Source of the DNA: Euonymus europaeus
Taxonomy: Eukaryota > Streptophyta > Magnoliopsida > Celastrales > Celastraceae
Assembly: GCA_963580455.1 (NCBI GenBank)
Contig: OY756958.1
Coordinates: forward strand, 12,722,501 to 12,786,500
Reading direction: 5' to 3'
DNA: 64,000 bases
The position numbers and the translations under genes were made by a program. Positions 24,468-38,300 of this stretch are shown here, piece after piece. Numbering within the stretch: the first letter of the stretch is position 1; each line of letters starts with the position of its first letter. Under the pieces are notes generated by a model that made no database searches, had not been told where the DNA came from, and saw only the letters and a list, made by a program, of their open reading frames with translations.

Positions 24468-27400
24468 GTGTACACCGAGCAATTTTGATAGTCCGAAGTT
24501 GCCCAACTCTTTCAATGGTGGAGCTTTTAATGTTTTTGTCAATTTGTCATAGAAAGTTAGGGTTTTGGAATCAAAATAATCCAGGAAGCATATACTCATA
24601 AAATTTGACATAGAAGAACAATAAAAAGTGTACAACGAGCAATTTTGATGATGAGAAGTTGCTCAACTCTCTCTATGGAGGAGCTTTTAACGTTTTTATC
24701 CATTTGTCTTATAAAGTTGGTGTTTTCGCATTGAAATAATCTAGGAAGCTTATACTCGTAAAATTTGACATAGAAGAACAACAAAAAGTGTAGACCGAGC
24801 AACTTTGATAGTCCGAAGTTGCTCAACTGATTCTATGGAGGAGCTTTAAACGGTTTTGTCCAATTGTCATAGAAAGTTGGGGTTTTGGCATCGAAATAAT
24901 CTAGGAAGCTTATACTCGTAAAATTTGACATAGAAGAACAAGAAAAAGTGTACACCGAGGAACTTTGATAGTTCGAAGTTTCTCAACTGACTCTATGGAG
25001 GAGCTTTAAACAGTTTTGTCCATTTTTCATAGAAAGTTGGCGTTTTGGCATCGAAATAATTTAGGAAGCTTATACTCGTAAAATTTGAGATAGAATAACA
25101 ATGAAAAGTGTACACCGAGCAACTTTTATGGTTCGAAGTTGCTCAACTCTCTATGGAGGAGCTTTAAACGGTTTTGTCCATTTGTCATAGAAAGTTGGAC
25201 TTTTGGAATCGAAATAATTTGGGAAGCTTATACTCGTAAAATTTGACATAGAAGAACAATAAAAAGTGTACACCGAGCAAATTTGATAGTCCGAAGTTGC
25301 CCAACTCTTTCTATGGTGGAGCTTTTAATGTTTTTGTCAATTTGTCATAGAAAGTTACGGTTTTGGAATCAAAATAATCCAGGAAGCATATACTCATAAA
25401 ATTTGACATAGAAGAACAATAAAAAGTGTACAACGAGCAATTTTGATGATGAGAAGTTGCTCAACTCTCTCTATGGAGGAGCTTTTAACGTTTTTATCCA
25501 TTTGTCTTATAAAGTTGGTGTTTTCGCATTGAAATAATCTAGGAAGCTTATACTCGTAAAATTTGACATAGAAGAACAACAAAAAGTGTAGACCGAGCAA
25601 CTTTGATAGTCCGAAGTTGCTCAACTGATTCTATGGAGGAGCTTTAAACGGTTTTGTCCAATTGTCAAAGAAAGTCGGGGTTTTGGCATCGAAATAATCT
25701 AGGAAGCTGATACTCGTAAAATTTGACATAGAAGAACAAGAAAAAGTGTACACCGAGCAACTTTGATAGTTCGAAGTTGCTCAACTGACTCTATGGAGGA
25801 GCTTTAAACAGTTTTGTCCATTTTTCATAGAAAGTTGGCGTTTTGGCATCGAAATAATTTAGGAAGCTTATACTCGTAAAATTTGAGATAGAATAACAAT
25901 GAAAAGTGTACACCGAGCAACTTTTATGGTTCGAAGTTGCTCAACTCTCTCTATGGAGGAGCTTTAAACGGTTTTGTCCATTTGTCATAGAAAGTTGGAC
26001 TTTTGGAATCGAAATAATTTAGGAAGCTTATACTCGTAAAATTTGACATAGAAGAACAATAAAAAGTGTACACCGAGCAATTTTGATAGTCCGAAGTTGC
26101 CCAACTCTTTCTATGGTGGAGCTTTTAATGTTTTTGTCAATTTGTCATAGAAAGTTAGGGTTTTGGAATCAAAATAATCCAGGAAGCATATACTCATAAA
26201 ATTTGACATAGAAGAACAATAAAAAGTGTACAACGAGCAATTTTGATGATGAGAAGTTGCTCAACTCTCTCTATGGAGGAGCTTTTAAGGTTTTTATCCA
26301 TTTGTCTTATAAAGTTGGTGTTTTCGCATTGAAATAATCTAGGAAGCTTATACTCGTAAAATTTGACATAGAAGAACAACAAAAAGTGTAGACCGAGCAA
26401 CTTTGATAGTCCGAAGTTGCTCAACTGATTCTATGGAGGAGCTTTAAACGGCTTTGTCCAATTGTCATAGAAAGTTGGGGTTTTGGCATCGAAATAATCT
26501 AGGAAGCTTATACTCGTAAAATTTGACATAGAAGAACAAGAAAAAGTGTACACCGAGCAACTTCGATAGTTCGAAGTTGCTCAACTGACTCTATGGAGGA
26601 GCTTTAAACAGTTTTGTCCATTTTTCATAGAAAGTTGGCATTTTGGCATCGAAATAATTTAGGAAGCTTATACTCGTAAAATTTGAGATAGAATAACAAT
26701 GAAAAGTGTACACCGAGCAACTTTTATGGTTCGAAGTTGCTCAACTCTCTCTATGGAGGAGCTTTAAACGGTTTTGTCTATTTGTCATGGAAAGTTGGAC
26801 TTTTGGAATCGAAATAATTTAGGAAGCTTATACTCGTAAAATTTGACATAGAAGAACAATAAAAAGTGTACACCGAGCAATTTTGATAGTCCGAAGTTGC
26901 CCAACTCTTTCTATGGTGGAGCTTTTAATGTTTTTGTCAATTTGTCATAGAAAGTTAGGGTTTTGGAATCAAAATAATCCAGGAAGCATATACTCATAAA
27001 ATTTGACATAGAAGAACAATAAAAAGTGTACAACGAGCAATTTTGATGATGAGAAGTTGCTCAACTCTCTCTATGGAGGAGCTTTTAACGTTTTTATCCA
27101 TTTGTCTTATAAAGTTGGTGTTTTCGCATTGAAATAATCTAGGAAGCTTATACTCGTAAAATTTGACATAGAAGAACAAGAAAAAGTGTACACCGAGCAA
27201 CTTTGATAGTTCGAAGTTGCTCAACTGACTCTATGGAGGAGCTTTAAACAGTTTTGTCCATTTTTCATAGAAAGTTGGCGTTTTGGCATCAAAATAATTT
27301 AGGAAGCTTATACTCGTAAAATTTGAGATAGAATAACAATGAAAAGTGTACACCGAGCAACTTTTATGGTTCGAAGTTGCTCAACTTTCTCTATGGAGGA

Positions 27401-28305
27401 GCTTTAAACGGTTTTGTCCATTTGTCATAGAAAGTTGGACTTTTGGAATCGAAATAATTTAGGAAGCTTATACTCGTAAAATTTGACATAGAAGAACAAT
27501 AAAAAGTGTACACCGAGCAATTTTGATAGTCCGAAGTTGACCAACTCTTTCTATGGTGGAGCTTTTAATGTTTTTGTCAATTTGTCATAGAAAGTTAGGA
27601 TTTTGGAATCAAAATAATCCAGGAAGCATATACTCATAAAATTTGACATAGAAGAACAATAAAAAGTGTACAACGAGCAATTTTGATGACGAGAAGTTGC
27701 TCAACTCTCTCTATGGAGGAGCTTTTAACGTTTTTATCCATTTGTCTTATAAAGTTGGTGTTTTCGCATTGAAATAATCTGGGAAGCTTATACTCGTAAA
27801 ATTTGACATAGAAGAACAACAAAAAGTGTAGACCGAGCAACTTTGATAGTCCGAAGTTGCTCAACTGATTCTATGGAGGAGCTTTAAACGGTTTTGTCCA
27901 ATTGTCATAGAAAGTTGGGGTTTTGGCATCGAAATAATCTAGGAAGCTTATACTCGTAAAATTTGACATAGAAGAACAAGAAAAAGTGTACACCGAGCAA
28001 CTTTGATAGTTCGAAGTTGCTCAACTGACTCTATGGAGGAGCTTTAAACAGTTTTGTCCATTTTTCATAGAAAGTTGGCGTTTTGGCATCGAAATAATTT
28101 AGGAAGCCTATACTCGTAAAATTTGAGATAGAATAACAATGAAAAGTGTACACCGAGCAACTTTTATGGTTCGAAGTTGCTCAACTCTCTCTATGGAGGA
28201 GCTTTAAACGGTTTTGTCCATTTGTCATAGAAAGTTGGACTTTTGGAATCGAAATAATTTGGGAAGCTTATACTCGTAAAATTTGACATAGAAGAACAAT
28301 AAAAA

Positions 28306-29105
28306 GTGTACACCGAGCAATTTTGATAGTCCGAAGTTGCCCCACTCTTTCTATGGTGGAGCTTTTAATGTTTTTGTCAATTTGTCATAGAAAGTTAGGG
28401 TTTTGGAATCAAAATAATCCAGGAAGCATATACTCATAAAATTTGACATAGAAGAACAATAAAAAGTGTACAACGAGCAATTTTGATGATGAGAAGTTGC
28501 TCAACTCTCTCTATTGAGGAGCTTTTAACGTTTTTATCCATTTGTCTTATAAAGTTGGTGTTTTCGCATTGAAATAATCTAGGAAGCTTATACTCGTAAA
28601 ATTTGACATAGAAGAACAACCAAAAGTGTAGACCGAGCAACTTTGATAGTCCGAAGTTGCTCAACTCTCTCTATGGAGGAGCTTTTAACGTTTTTATCCA
28701 TTTGTCATAGAAAGTTGGTGTTTTCGCATTGAAATAATCTAGGAAGCTTATACTCGTAAAATTTGACATAGAAGAACAACAAAAAGTGTAGACCGAGCAA
28801 CTTTGATAGTTCGAAATTGCTCAACTGACTCTATGGAGGAGCTTTAAACAGTTTTGTCCATTTTTCATAGAAAGTTGGCGTTTTGGCATCGAAATAATCT
28901 AGGAAGCTTATACTCGTAAAATTTGACATAGAAGAACAAGAAAAAGTGTACACCGAGCAACTTTTACGGTTCGAAGTTGCTCAACAGACTCTATGGAGGA
29001 GCTTTAAACAGTTTTGTCCATTTTTCATAGAAAGTTGGCGTTTTGGCATCGAAATAATTTAGGAAGCTTATACTCGTAAAATTTGACATAGAAGAACAAT
29101 AAAAA
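28306..29105 (+). repeat. Atypical pentamer with hybrid monomers
   Basis: After alpha (28306) and beta (28466), the monomer at 28626 starts as gamma (GTAGACCGAGC) but continues as beta (CTCTCTC, TTTTAACG, GTGTTTTCGC). The next monomer, at 28786, joins a gamma start (GTAGACCG) to delta (GATAGTTCG, AAACAG). The last, at 28946, has TTTTACGGTTCG like epsilon and then AAACAG like delta. Three adjacent recombinants suggest a cluster of exchange or conversion events. Confidence 0.65.
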
Positions 29106-31981
29106 GTGTACACCGAGCAATTTTGATAGTCCGAAGTTGCCCAACTCTTTCTATGGTGGAGCTTTTAATGTTTTTGTCAATTTGTCATAGAAAGTTAGGG
29201 TTTTGGAATCAAAATAATCCAGGAAGCATATACTCATAAAATTTGACATAGAAGAACAATAAAAAGTGTACAACGAGCAATTTTGATGATGAGAAGTTGC
29301 TCAACTCTTTCTATGGAGGAGCTTTTAACGTTTTTATCCATTTGTCTTATAAAGTTGGTGTGTTCGCATTGAAATAATCTAGGAAGCTTATACTCGTAAA
29401 ATTTGACATAGAAGAACAACAAAAAGTGTAGACCGAGCAACTTTGATAGTCCGAAGTTGCTCAACTGATTCTATGGAGGAGCTTTAAACGGTTTTGTCCA
29501 ATTGTCATAGAAAGTTGGGGTTTTGGCATCGAAATAACTTAGGAAGCTTATACTCGTAAAATTTGACATAGAAGAACAAGAAAAAGTGTACACCGAGCAA
29601 CTTTGATAGTTCGAAGTTGCTCAACTAACTCTATGGAGGAGCTTTAAACAGTTTTGTCCATTTTTCATAGAAAGTTGGCGTTTTGGCATCGAAATAATTT
29701 AGGAAGCCTATACTCGTAAAATTTGAGATAGAATAACAATGAAAAGTGTACACCGAGCAACTTTTATGGTTCGAAGTTGCTCAACTCTCTATGGAGGAGC
29801 TTTAAACGGTTTTGTCCATTTGTCATAGAAAGTTGGACTTTTGGAATCGAAATAATTTGGGAAGCTTATACTCGTAAAATTTGACATAGAAGAACAATAA
29901 AAAGTGTACACCGAGCAATTTTGATAGTCCGAAGTTGCCCAACTCTTTCTATGGTGGAGCTTTTAATGTTTTTGTCAATTTGTCATAGAAAGTTAGGGTT
30001 TTGGAATCAAAATAATCCAGGAAGCATATACTCATAAAATTTGACATAGAAGAACAATAAAAAGTGTACAACGAGCAATTTTGATGATGAGAAGTTGCTC
30101 AACTCTCTCTATGGAGGAGCTTTTAACGTTTTTATCCATTTGTCTTATAAAGTTGGTGTTTTCGCATTGAAATAATCTAGGAAGCTTATACTCGTAAAAT
30201 TTGACATAGAAGAACAACAAAAAGTGTAGACCGAGCAACTTTGATAGTCCGAAGTTGCTCAACTGATTCTATGGAGGAGCTTTAAACGGTTTTGTCCAAT
30301 TGTCATAGAAAGTTGGGGTTTTGGCATCGAAATAATCTAGGAAGCTTATACTCGTAAAATTTGACATAGAAGAACAAGAAAAAGTGTACACCGAGCAACT
30401 TTGATAGTTCGAAGTTGCTCAACTGACTCTATGGAGGAGCTTTAAACAGTTTTGTCCATTTTTCATAGAAAGTTGGCGTTTTGGCATCGAAATAATTTAG
30501 GAAGCTTATACTCGTAAAATTTGACATAGAAGAACAATAAAAAGTGTACACCGAGCAATTTTGATAGTCCGAAGTTGCCCAACTCTTTCTATGGTGGAGC
30601 TTTTAATGTTTTTGTCAATTTGTCATAGAAAGTTAGGGTTTTGGAATCAAAATAATCCAGGAAGCATATACTCATAAAATTTGACATAGAAGAACAATAA
30701 AAAGTGTACAACGAGCAATTTTGATGATGAGAAGTTGCTCAACTCTCTCTATGGAGGAGCTTTTAACGTTTTTATCCATTTGTCTTATAAAGTTGGTGTG
30801 TTCGCATTGAAATAATCTAGGAAGCTTATACTCGTAAAATTTGACATAGAAGAACAACAAAAAGTGTAGACCGAGCAACTTTGATAGTCCGAAGTTGCTC
30901 AACTGATTCTATGGAGGAGCTTTAAACGGTTTTGTCCAATTGTCATAGAAAGTTGGGGTTTTGGCATCGAAATAACTTAGGAAGCTTATACTCGTAAAAT
31001 TTGACATAGAAGAACAAGAAAAAGTGTACACCGAGCAACTTTGATAGTTCGAAGTTGCTCAACTAACTCTATGGAGGAGCTTTAAACAGTTTTGTCCATT
31101 TTTCATAGAAAGTTGGCGTTTTGGCATCGAAATAATTTAGGAAGCCTATACTCGTAAAATTTGAGATAGAATAACAATGAAAAGTGTACACCGAGCAACT
31201 TTTATGGTTCGAAGTTGCTCAACTCTCTATGGAGGAGCTTTAAACGGTTTTGTCCATTTGTCATAGAAAGTTGGACTTTTGGAATCGAAATAATTTGGGA
31301 AGCTTATACTCGTAAAATTTGACATAGAAGAACAATAAAAAGTGTACACCGAGCAATTTTGATAGTCCGAAGTTGCCCAACTCTTTCTATGGTGGAGCTT
31401 TTAATGTTTTTGTCAATTTGTCATAGAAAGTTAGGGTTTTGGAATCAAAATAATCCAGGAAGCATATACTCATAAAATTTGACATAGAAGAACAATAAAA
31501 AGTGTACAACGAGCAATTTTGATGATGAGAAGTTGCTCAACTCTCTCTATGGAGGAGCTTTTAACGTTTTTATCCATTTGTCTTATAAAGTTGGTGTTTT
31601 CGCATTGAAATAATCTAGGAAGCTTATACTCGTAAAATTTGACATAGAAGAACAACAAAAAGTGTAGACCGAGCAACTTTGATAGTCCGAAGTTGCTCAA
31701 CTGATTCTATGGAGGAGCTTTAAACGGTTTTGTCCAATTGTCATAGAAAGTTGGGGTTTTGGCATCGAAATAATCTAGGAAGCTTATACTCGTAAAATTT
31801 GACATAGAAGAACAAGAAAAAGTGTACACCGAGCAACTTTGATAGTTCGAAGTTGCTCAACTGACTCTATGGAGGAGCTTTAAACAGTTTTGTCCATTTT
31901 TCATAGAAAGTTGGCGTTTTGGCATCGAAATAATTTAGGAAGCTTATACTCGTAAAATTTGACATAGAAGAACAATAAAAA
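29106..31981 (+). repeat. Tandem 1438-bp nine-monomer duplication
   Basis: Copies 29106-30543 and 30544-31981 are each a pentamer plus a tetramer and share private variants at a 1438-bp offset: TTGGTGTGTTCGC (about 29357 and 30795), ATAACTTAGG (about 29533 and 30971), CAACTAACTC (about 29622 and 31060), and a 2-bp deletion giving CAACTCTCTATGG (about 29783 and 31221). Confidence 0.8.
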
Positions 31982-34900
31982 GTGTACACCGAGCAATTTT
32001 GATAGTCCGAAGTTGCCCAACTCTTTCTATGGTGGAGCTTTTAATGTTTTTGTCAATTTGTCATAGAAAGTTAGGGTTTTGGAATCAAAATAATCCAGGA
32101 AGCATATACTCATAAAATTTGACATAGAAGAACAATAAAAAGTGTACAACGAGCAATTTTGATGATGAGAAGTTGCTCAACTCTCTCTATGGAGGAGCTT
32201 TTAACGTTTTTATCCATTTGTCTTATAAAGTTGGTGTTTTCGCATTGAAATAATCAAGGATTCTTATACTCGTAAAATTTGACATAGAAGAACAACAAAA
32301 AGTGTAGACCGAGCAACTTTGATAGTCCGAAGTTGCTCAACTGATTCTATGGAGGAGCTTTAAACGGTTTTGTCCAATTGTCATAGAAAGTTGGGGTTTT
32401 GGCATCGAAATAATCTAGGAAGCTTATACTCGTAAAATTTGACATAGAAGAACAAGAAAAAGTGTACACCGAGCAACTTTGATAGTTCGAAGTTGCTCAA
32501 CTGACTCTATGGAGGAGCTTTAAACAGTTTTGTCCATTTTTCAAAGAAAGTTGGCGTTTTGGCATCGAAATAATTTAGGAAGCTTATACTCGTAAAATTT
32601 GAGATAGAATAACAATGAAAATTGTACACCGAGCAACTTTTATGGTTCGAAGTTGCTCAACTCTCTCTATGGAGGAGCTTTAAACGGTTTTGTCCATTTG
32701 TCATAGAAAGTTGGACTTTTGGAATCGAAATAATTTAGGAAGCTTATACTCGTAAAATTTGACATAGAAGAACAATAAAAAGTGTACACCGAGCAATTTT
32801 GATAGTTCAAAGTTGCCCAACTCTTTCTATGGTGGAGCTTTTAATGTTTTTGTCAATTTGTCATAGAAAGTTAGGGTTTGGAATCAAAATAATCCAGGAA
32901 GCATATACTCATAAAATTTGACATAGAAGAACAATAAAAAGTGTACAACGAGCAATTTTGATGATGAGAAGTTGCTCAACTCTCTCTATGGAGGAGCTTT
33001 TAACGTTTTTATCCATTTGTCTTATAAAGTTGGTGTTTTCGCATTGAAATAATCTAGGAAGCTTATACTCGTAAAATTTGACATAGAAGAACAACAAAAA
33101 GTGTAGACCGAGCAACTTTGATAGTCCGAAGTTGCTCAACTGATTCTATGGAGGAGCTTTAAACGGTTTTGTCCAATTGTCATAGAAAGTTGGGGTTTTG
33201 GCATCGAAATAATCTAGGAAGCTTATACTCGTAAAATTTGACATAGAAGAACAAGAAAAAGTGTACACCGAGCAACTTTGATAGTTCGAAGTTGCTCAAC
33301 AGACTCTATGGAGGAGCTTTAAACAGTTTTGTCCATTTTTCATAGAAAGTTGGCGTTTTGGCATCGAAATAATTTAGGAAGCTTATACTCGTAAAATTTG
33401 ACATAGAAGAACAATAAAAAGTGTACACCGAGCAATTTTGATAGTCCGAAGTTGCCCAACTCTTTCTATGGTGGAGCTTTTAATGTTTTTGTCAATTTGT
33501 CATAGAAAGTTAGGGTTTTGGAATCAAAATAATCCAGGAAGCATATACTCATAAAATTTGACATAGAAGAACAATAAAAAGTGTACAACGAGCAATTTTG
33601 ATGATGAGAAGTTGCTCAACTCTCTCTATGGAGGAGCTTTTAACGTTTTTATCCATTTGTCTTATAAAGTTGGTGTTTTCGCATTGAAATAATCTAGGAA
33701 GCTTATACTCGTAAAATTTGACATAGAAGAACAACAAAAAGTGTAGACCGAGCAACTTTGATAGTCCGAAGTTGCTCAACTGATTCTATGGAGGAGCTTT
33801 AAACGGTTTTGTCCAATTGTCATAGAAAGTTGGGGTTTTGGCATCGAAATAATTTAGGAAGCTTATACTCGTAAAATTTGACATAGAAGAACAAGAAAAA
33901 GTGTACACCGAGCAACTTTGATAGTTCGAAGTTGCTCAACTGACTCTATGGAGGAGCTTTAAACAGTTTTGTCCATTTTTCATAGAAAGTTGGCGTTTTG
34001 GCATCGAAATAATTTAGGAAGCCTATACTCGTAAAATTTGAGATAGAATAACAATGAAAAGTGTACACCGAGCAACTTTTATGGTTCGAAGTTGCTCAAC
34101 TCTCTCTATGGAGGAGCTTTAAACGGTTTTGTCCATTTGTCATAGAAAGTTGGACTTTTGGAATCGAAATAATTTGGGAAGCTTATACTCGTAAAATTTG
34201 ACATAGAAGAACAATAAAAAGTGTACACCGAGCAATTTTGATAGTCCGAAGTTGCCCAACTCTTTCTATGGTGGAGCTTTTAATGTTTTTGTCAATTTGT
34301 CATAGAAAGTTAGGGTTTTGGAATCAAAATAATCCAGGAAGCATATACTCATAAAATTTGACATAGAAGAACAATAAAAAGTGTACAACGAGCAATTTTG
34401 ATGATGAGAAGTTGCTCAACTCTCTCTATGGAGGAGCTTTTAACGTTTTTATCCATTTGTCTTATAAAGTTGGTGTTTTCGCATTGAAATAATCTAGGAA
34501 GCTTATACTCGTAAAATTTGACATAGAAGAACAACAAAAAGTGTAGACCGAGCAACTTTGATAGTCCGAAGTTGCTCAACTGATTCTATGGAGGAGCTTT
34601 AAACGGTTTTGTCCAATTGTCATAGAAAGTTGGGGTTTTGGCATCGAAATAATCTAGGAAGCTTATACTCGTAAAATTTGACATAGAAGAACAAGAAAAA
34701 GTGTACACCGAGCAACTTTGATAGTTCGAAGTTGCTCAACTGACTCTATGGAGGAGCTTTAAACAGTTTTGTCCATTTTTCATAGAAAGTTGGCGTTTTG
34801 GCATCGAAATAATTTAGGAAGCCTATACTCGTAAAATTTGAGATAGAATAACAATGAAAAGTGTACACCGAGCAACTTTTATGGTTCGAAGTTGCTCAAC

Positions 34901-35382
34901 TCTCTCTATGGAGGAGCTTTAAACGGTTTTGTCCATTTGTCATAGAAAGTTGGACTTTTGGAATCGAAATAATTTAGGAAGCTTATACTCGTAAAATTTG
35001 ACATAGAAGAACAATAAAAAGTGTACACCGAGCAATTTTGATAGTCCGAAGTTGCCCAACTCTTTCTATGGTGGAGCTTTTAATGTTTTTGTCAATTTGT
35101 CATAGAAAGTTAGGGTTTTGGAATCAAAATAATCCAGGAAGCATATACTCATAAAATTTGACATAGAAGAACAATAAAAAGTGTACAACGAGCAATTTTG
35201 ATGATGAGAAGTTGCTCAACTCTCTCTATGGAGGAGCTTTTAACGTTTTTATCCATTTGTCTTATAAAGTTGGTGTTTTCGCATTGAAATAATCTAGGAT
35301 TCTTATACTCGTAAAATTTGACATAGAAGAACAACAAAAAGTGTAGACCGAGCAACTTTGATAGTCCGAAGTTGCTCAACTG

Positions 35383-38300
35383 ATTCTATGGAGGAGCTTT
35401 AAACGGTTTTGTCCAATTGTCATAGAAAGTTGGGGTTTTGGCATCGAAATAATCTAGGAAGCTTATACTCGTAAAATTTGACATAGAAGAACAAGAAAAA
35501 GTGTACACCGAGCAACTTTGATAGTTCGAAGTTGCTCAACTGACTCTATGGAGGAGCTTTAAACAGTTTTGTCCATTTTTCATAGAAAGTTGGCGTTTTG
35601 GCATCGAAATAATTTAGGAAGCTTATACTCGTAAAATTTGACATAGAAGAACAATAAAAAGTGTACACCGAGCAATTTTGATAGTCCGAAGTTGCCCAAC
35701 TCTTTCTATGGTGGAGCTTTTAATGTTTTTGTCAATTTGTCATAGAAAGTTAGGGTTTTGGAATCAAAATAATCCAGGAAGCATATACTCATAAAATTTG
35801 ACATAGAAGAACAATAAAAAGTGTACAACGAGCAATTTTGATGATGAGAAGTTGCTCAACTCTCTCTATGGAGGAGCTTTTAACGTTTTTATCCATTTGT
35901 CTTATAAAGTTGGTGTTTTCGCATTGAAATAATCTACGATTCTAATACTCGTAAAATTTGACATAGAAGAACAACAAAAAGTGTAGACCGAGCAACTTTG
36001 ATAGTCCGAAGTTGCTCAACTGATTCTATGGAGGAGCTTTAAACGGTTTTGTCCAATTGTCATAGAAAGTTGGGGTTTTGGCATCGAAATAATCTAGGAA
36101 GCTTATACTCGTAAAATTTGACATAGAAGAACAAGAAAAAGTGTACACCGAGCAACTTTGATAGTTCGAAGTTGCTCAACTGACTCTATGGAGGAGCTTT
36201 AAACAGTTTTGTCCATTTTTCATAGAAAGTTGGCGTTTTGGCATCGAAATAATTTAGGAAGCTTATACTCGTAAAATTTGAGATAGAATAACAATGAAAA
36301 GTGTACACCGAGCAACTTTTATGGTTCGAAGTTGCTCAACTCTCTCTATGGAGGAGCTTTAAACGGTTTTGTCCATTTGTCATAGAAAGTTGGACTTTTG
36401 GAATCGAAATAATTTAGGAAGCTTATACTCGTAAAATTTGACATAGAAGAACAATAAAAAGTGTACACCGAGCAATTTTGATAGTTCGAAGTTGCCCAAC
36501 TCTTTCTATGGTGGAGCTTTTAATGTTTTTGTCAATTTGTCATAGAAAGTTAGGGTTTGGAATCAAAATAATCCAGGAAGCATATACTCATAAAATTTGA
36601 CATAGAAGAACAATAAAAAGTGTACAACGAGCAATTTTGATGATGAGAAGTTGCTCAACTCTCTCTATGGAGGAGCTTTTAACGTTTTTATCCATTTGTC
36701 TTATAAAGTTGGTGTTTTCGCATTGAAATAATCAAGGATTCTTATACTCGTAAAATTTGACATAGAAGAACAACAAAAAGTGTAGACCGAGCAACTTTGA
36801 TAGTCCGAAGTTGCTCAACTGATTCTATGGAGGAGCTTTAAACGGTTTTGTCCAATTGTCATAGAAAGTTGGGGTTTTGGCATCGAAATAATCTAGGAAG
36901 CTTATACTCGTAAAATTTGACATAGAAGAACAAGAAAAAGTGTACACCGAGCAACTTTGATAGTTCGAAGTTGCTCAACAGACTCTATGGAGGAGCTTTA
37001 AACAGTTTTGTCCATTTTTCATAGAAAGTTGGCGTTTTGGCATCGAAATAATTTAGGAAGCTTATACTCGTAAAATTTGACATAGAAGAACAATAAAAAG
37101 TGTACACCGAGCAATTTTGATAGTCCGAAGTTGCCCAACTCTTTCTATGGTGGAGCTTTTAATGTTTTTGTCAATTTGTCATAGAAAGTTAGGGTTTTGG
37201 AATCAAAATAATCCAGGAAGCATATACTCATAAAATTTGACATAGAAGAACAATAAAAAGTGTACAACGAGCAATTTTGATGATGAGAAGTTGCTCAACT
37301 CTCTCTATGGAGGAGCTTTTAACGTTTTTATCCATTTGTCTTATAAAGTTGGTGTTTTCGCATTGAAATAATCTGGGAAGCTTATACTCGTAAAATTTGA
37401 CATAGAAGAACAACAAAAAGTGTAGACCGAGCAACTTTGATAGTCCGAAGTTGCTCAACTGATTCTATGGAGGAGCTTTAAACGGTTTTGTCCAATTGTC
37501 ATAGAAAGTTGGGGTTTTGGCATCGAAATAATTTAGGAAGCTTATACTCGTAAAATTTGACATAGAAGAACAAGAAAAAGTGTACACCGAGCAACTTTGA
37601 TAGTTCGAAGTTGCTCAACTAACTCTATGGAGGAGCTTTAAACAGTTTTGTCCATTTTTCATAGAAAGTTGGCGTTTTGGCATCGAAATAATTTAGGAAG
37701 CCTATACTCGTAAAATTTGAGATAGAATAACAATGAAAAGTGTACACCGAGCAACTTTTATGGTTCGAAGTTGCTCAACTCTCTCTATGGAGGAGCTTTA
37801 AACGGTTTTGTCCATTTGTCATAGAAAGTTGGACTTTTGGAATCGAAATAATTTAGGAAGCTTATACTCGTAAAATTTGACATAGAAGAACAATAAAAAG
37901 TGTACACCGAGCAATTTTGATAGTTCGAAGTTGCCCAACTCTTTCTATGGTGGAGCTTTTAATGTTTTTGTCAATTTGTCATAGAAAGTTAGGGTTTGGA
38001 ATCAAAATAATCCAGGAAGCATATACTCATAAAATTTGACATAGAAGAACAATAAAAAGTGTACAACGAGCAATTTTGATGATGAGAAGTTGCTCAACTC
38101 TCTCTATGGAGGAGCTTTTAACGTTTTTATCCATTTGTCTTATAAAGTTGGTGTTTTCGCATTGAAATAATCAAGGATTCTTATACTCGTAAAATTTGAC
38201 ATAGAAGAACAACAAAAAGTGTAGACCGAGCAACTTTGATAGTCCGAAGTTGCTCAACTGATTCTATGGAGGAGCTTTAAACGGTTTTGTCCAATTGTCA

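Noticed and set aside
24596..24826. Antisense 76-codon reading frame that recurs dozens of times across 22-63 kb (longer 81-89 codon forms at 4.7-17.8 kb).
   Set aside because: It spans the gamma-beta-alpha monomer junctions of the satellite. Its conservation tracks HOR homogenisation, it breaks with the HOR type, it has no recognisable domain, and 160 bp is not a multiple of three. It is an arithmetical by-product of the repeat rather than a gene family.
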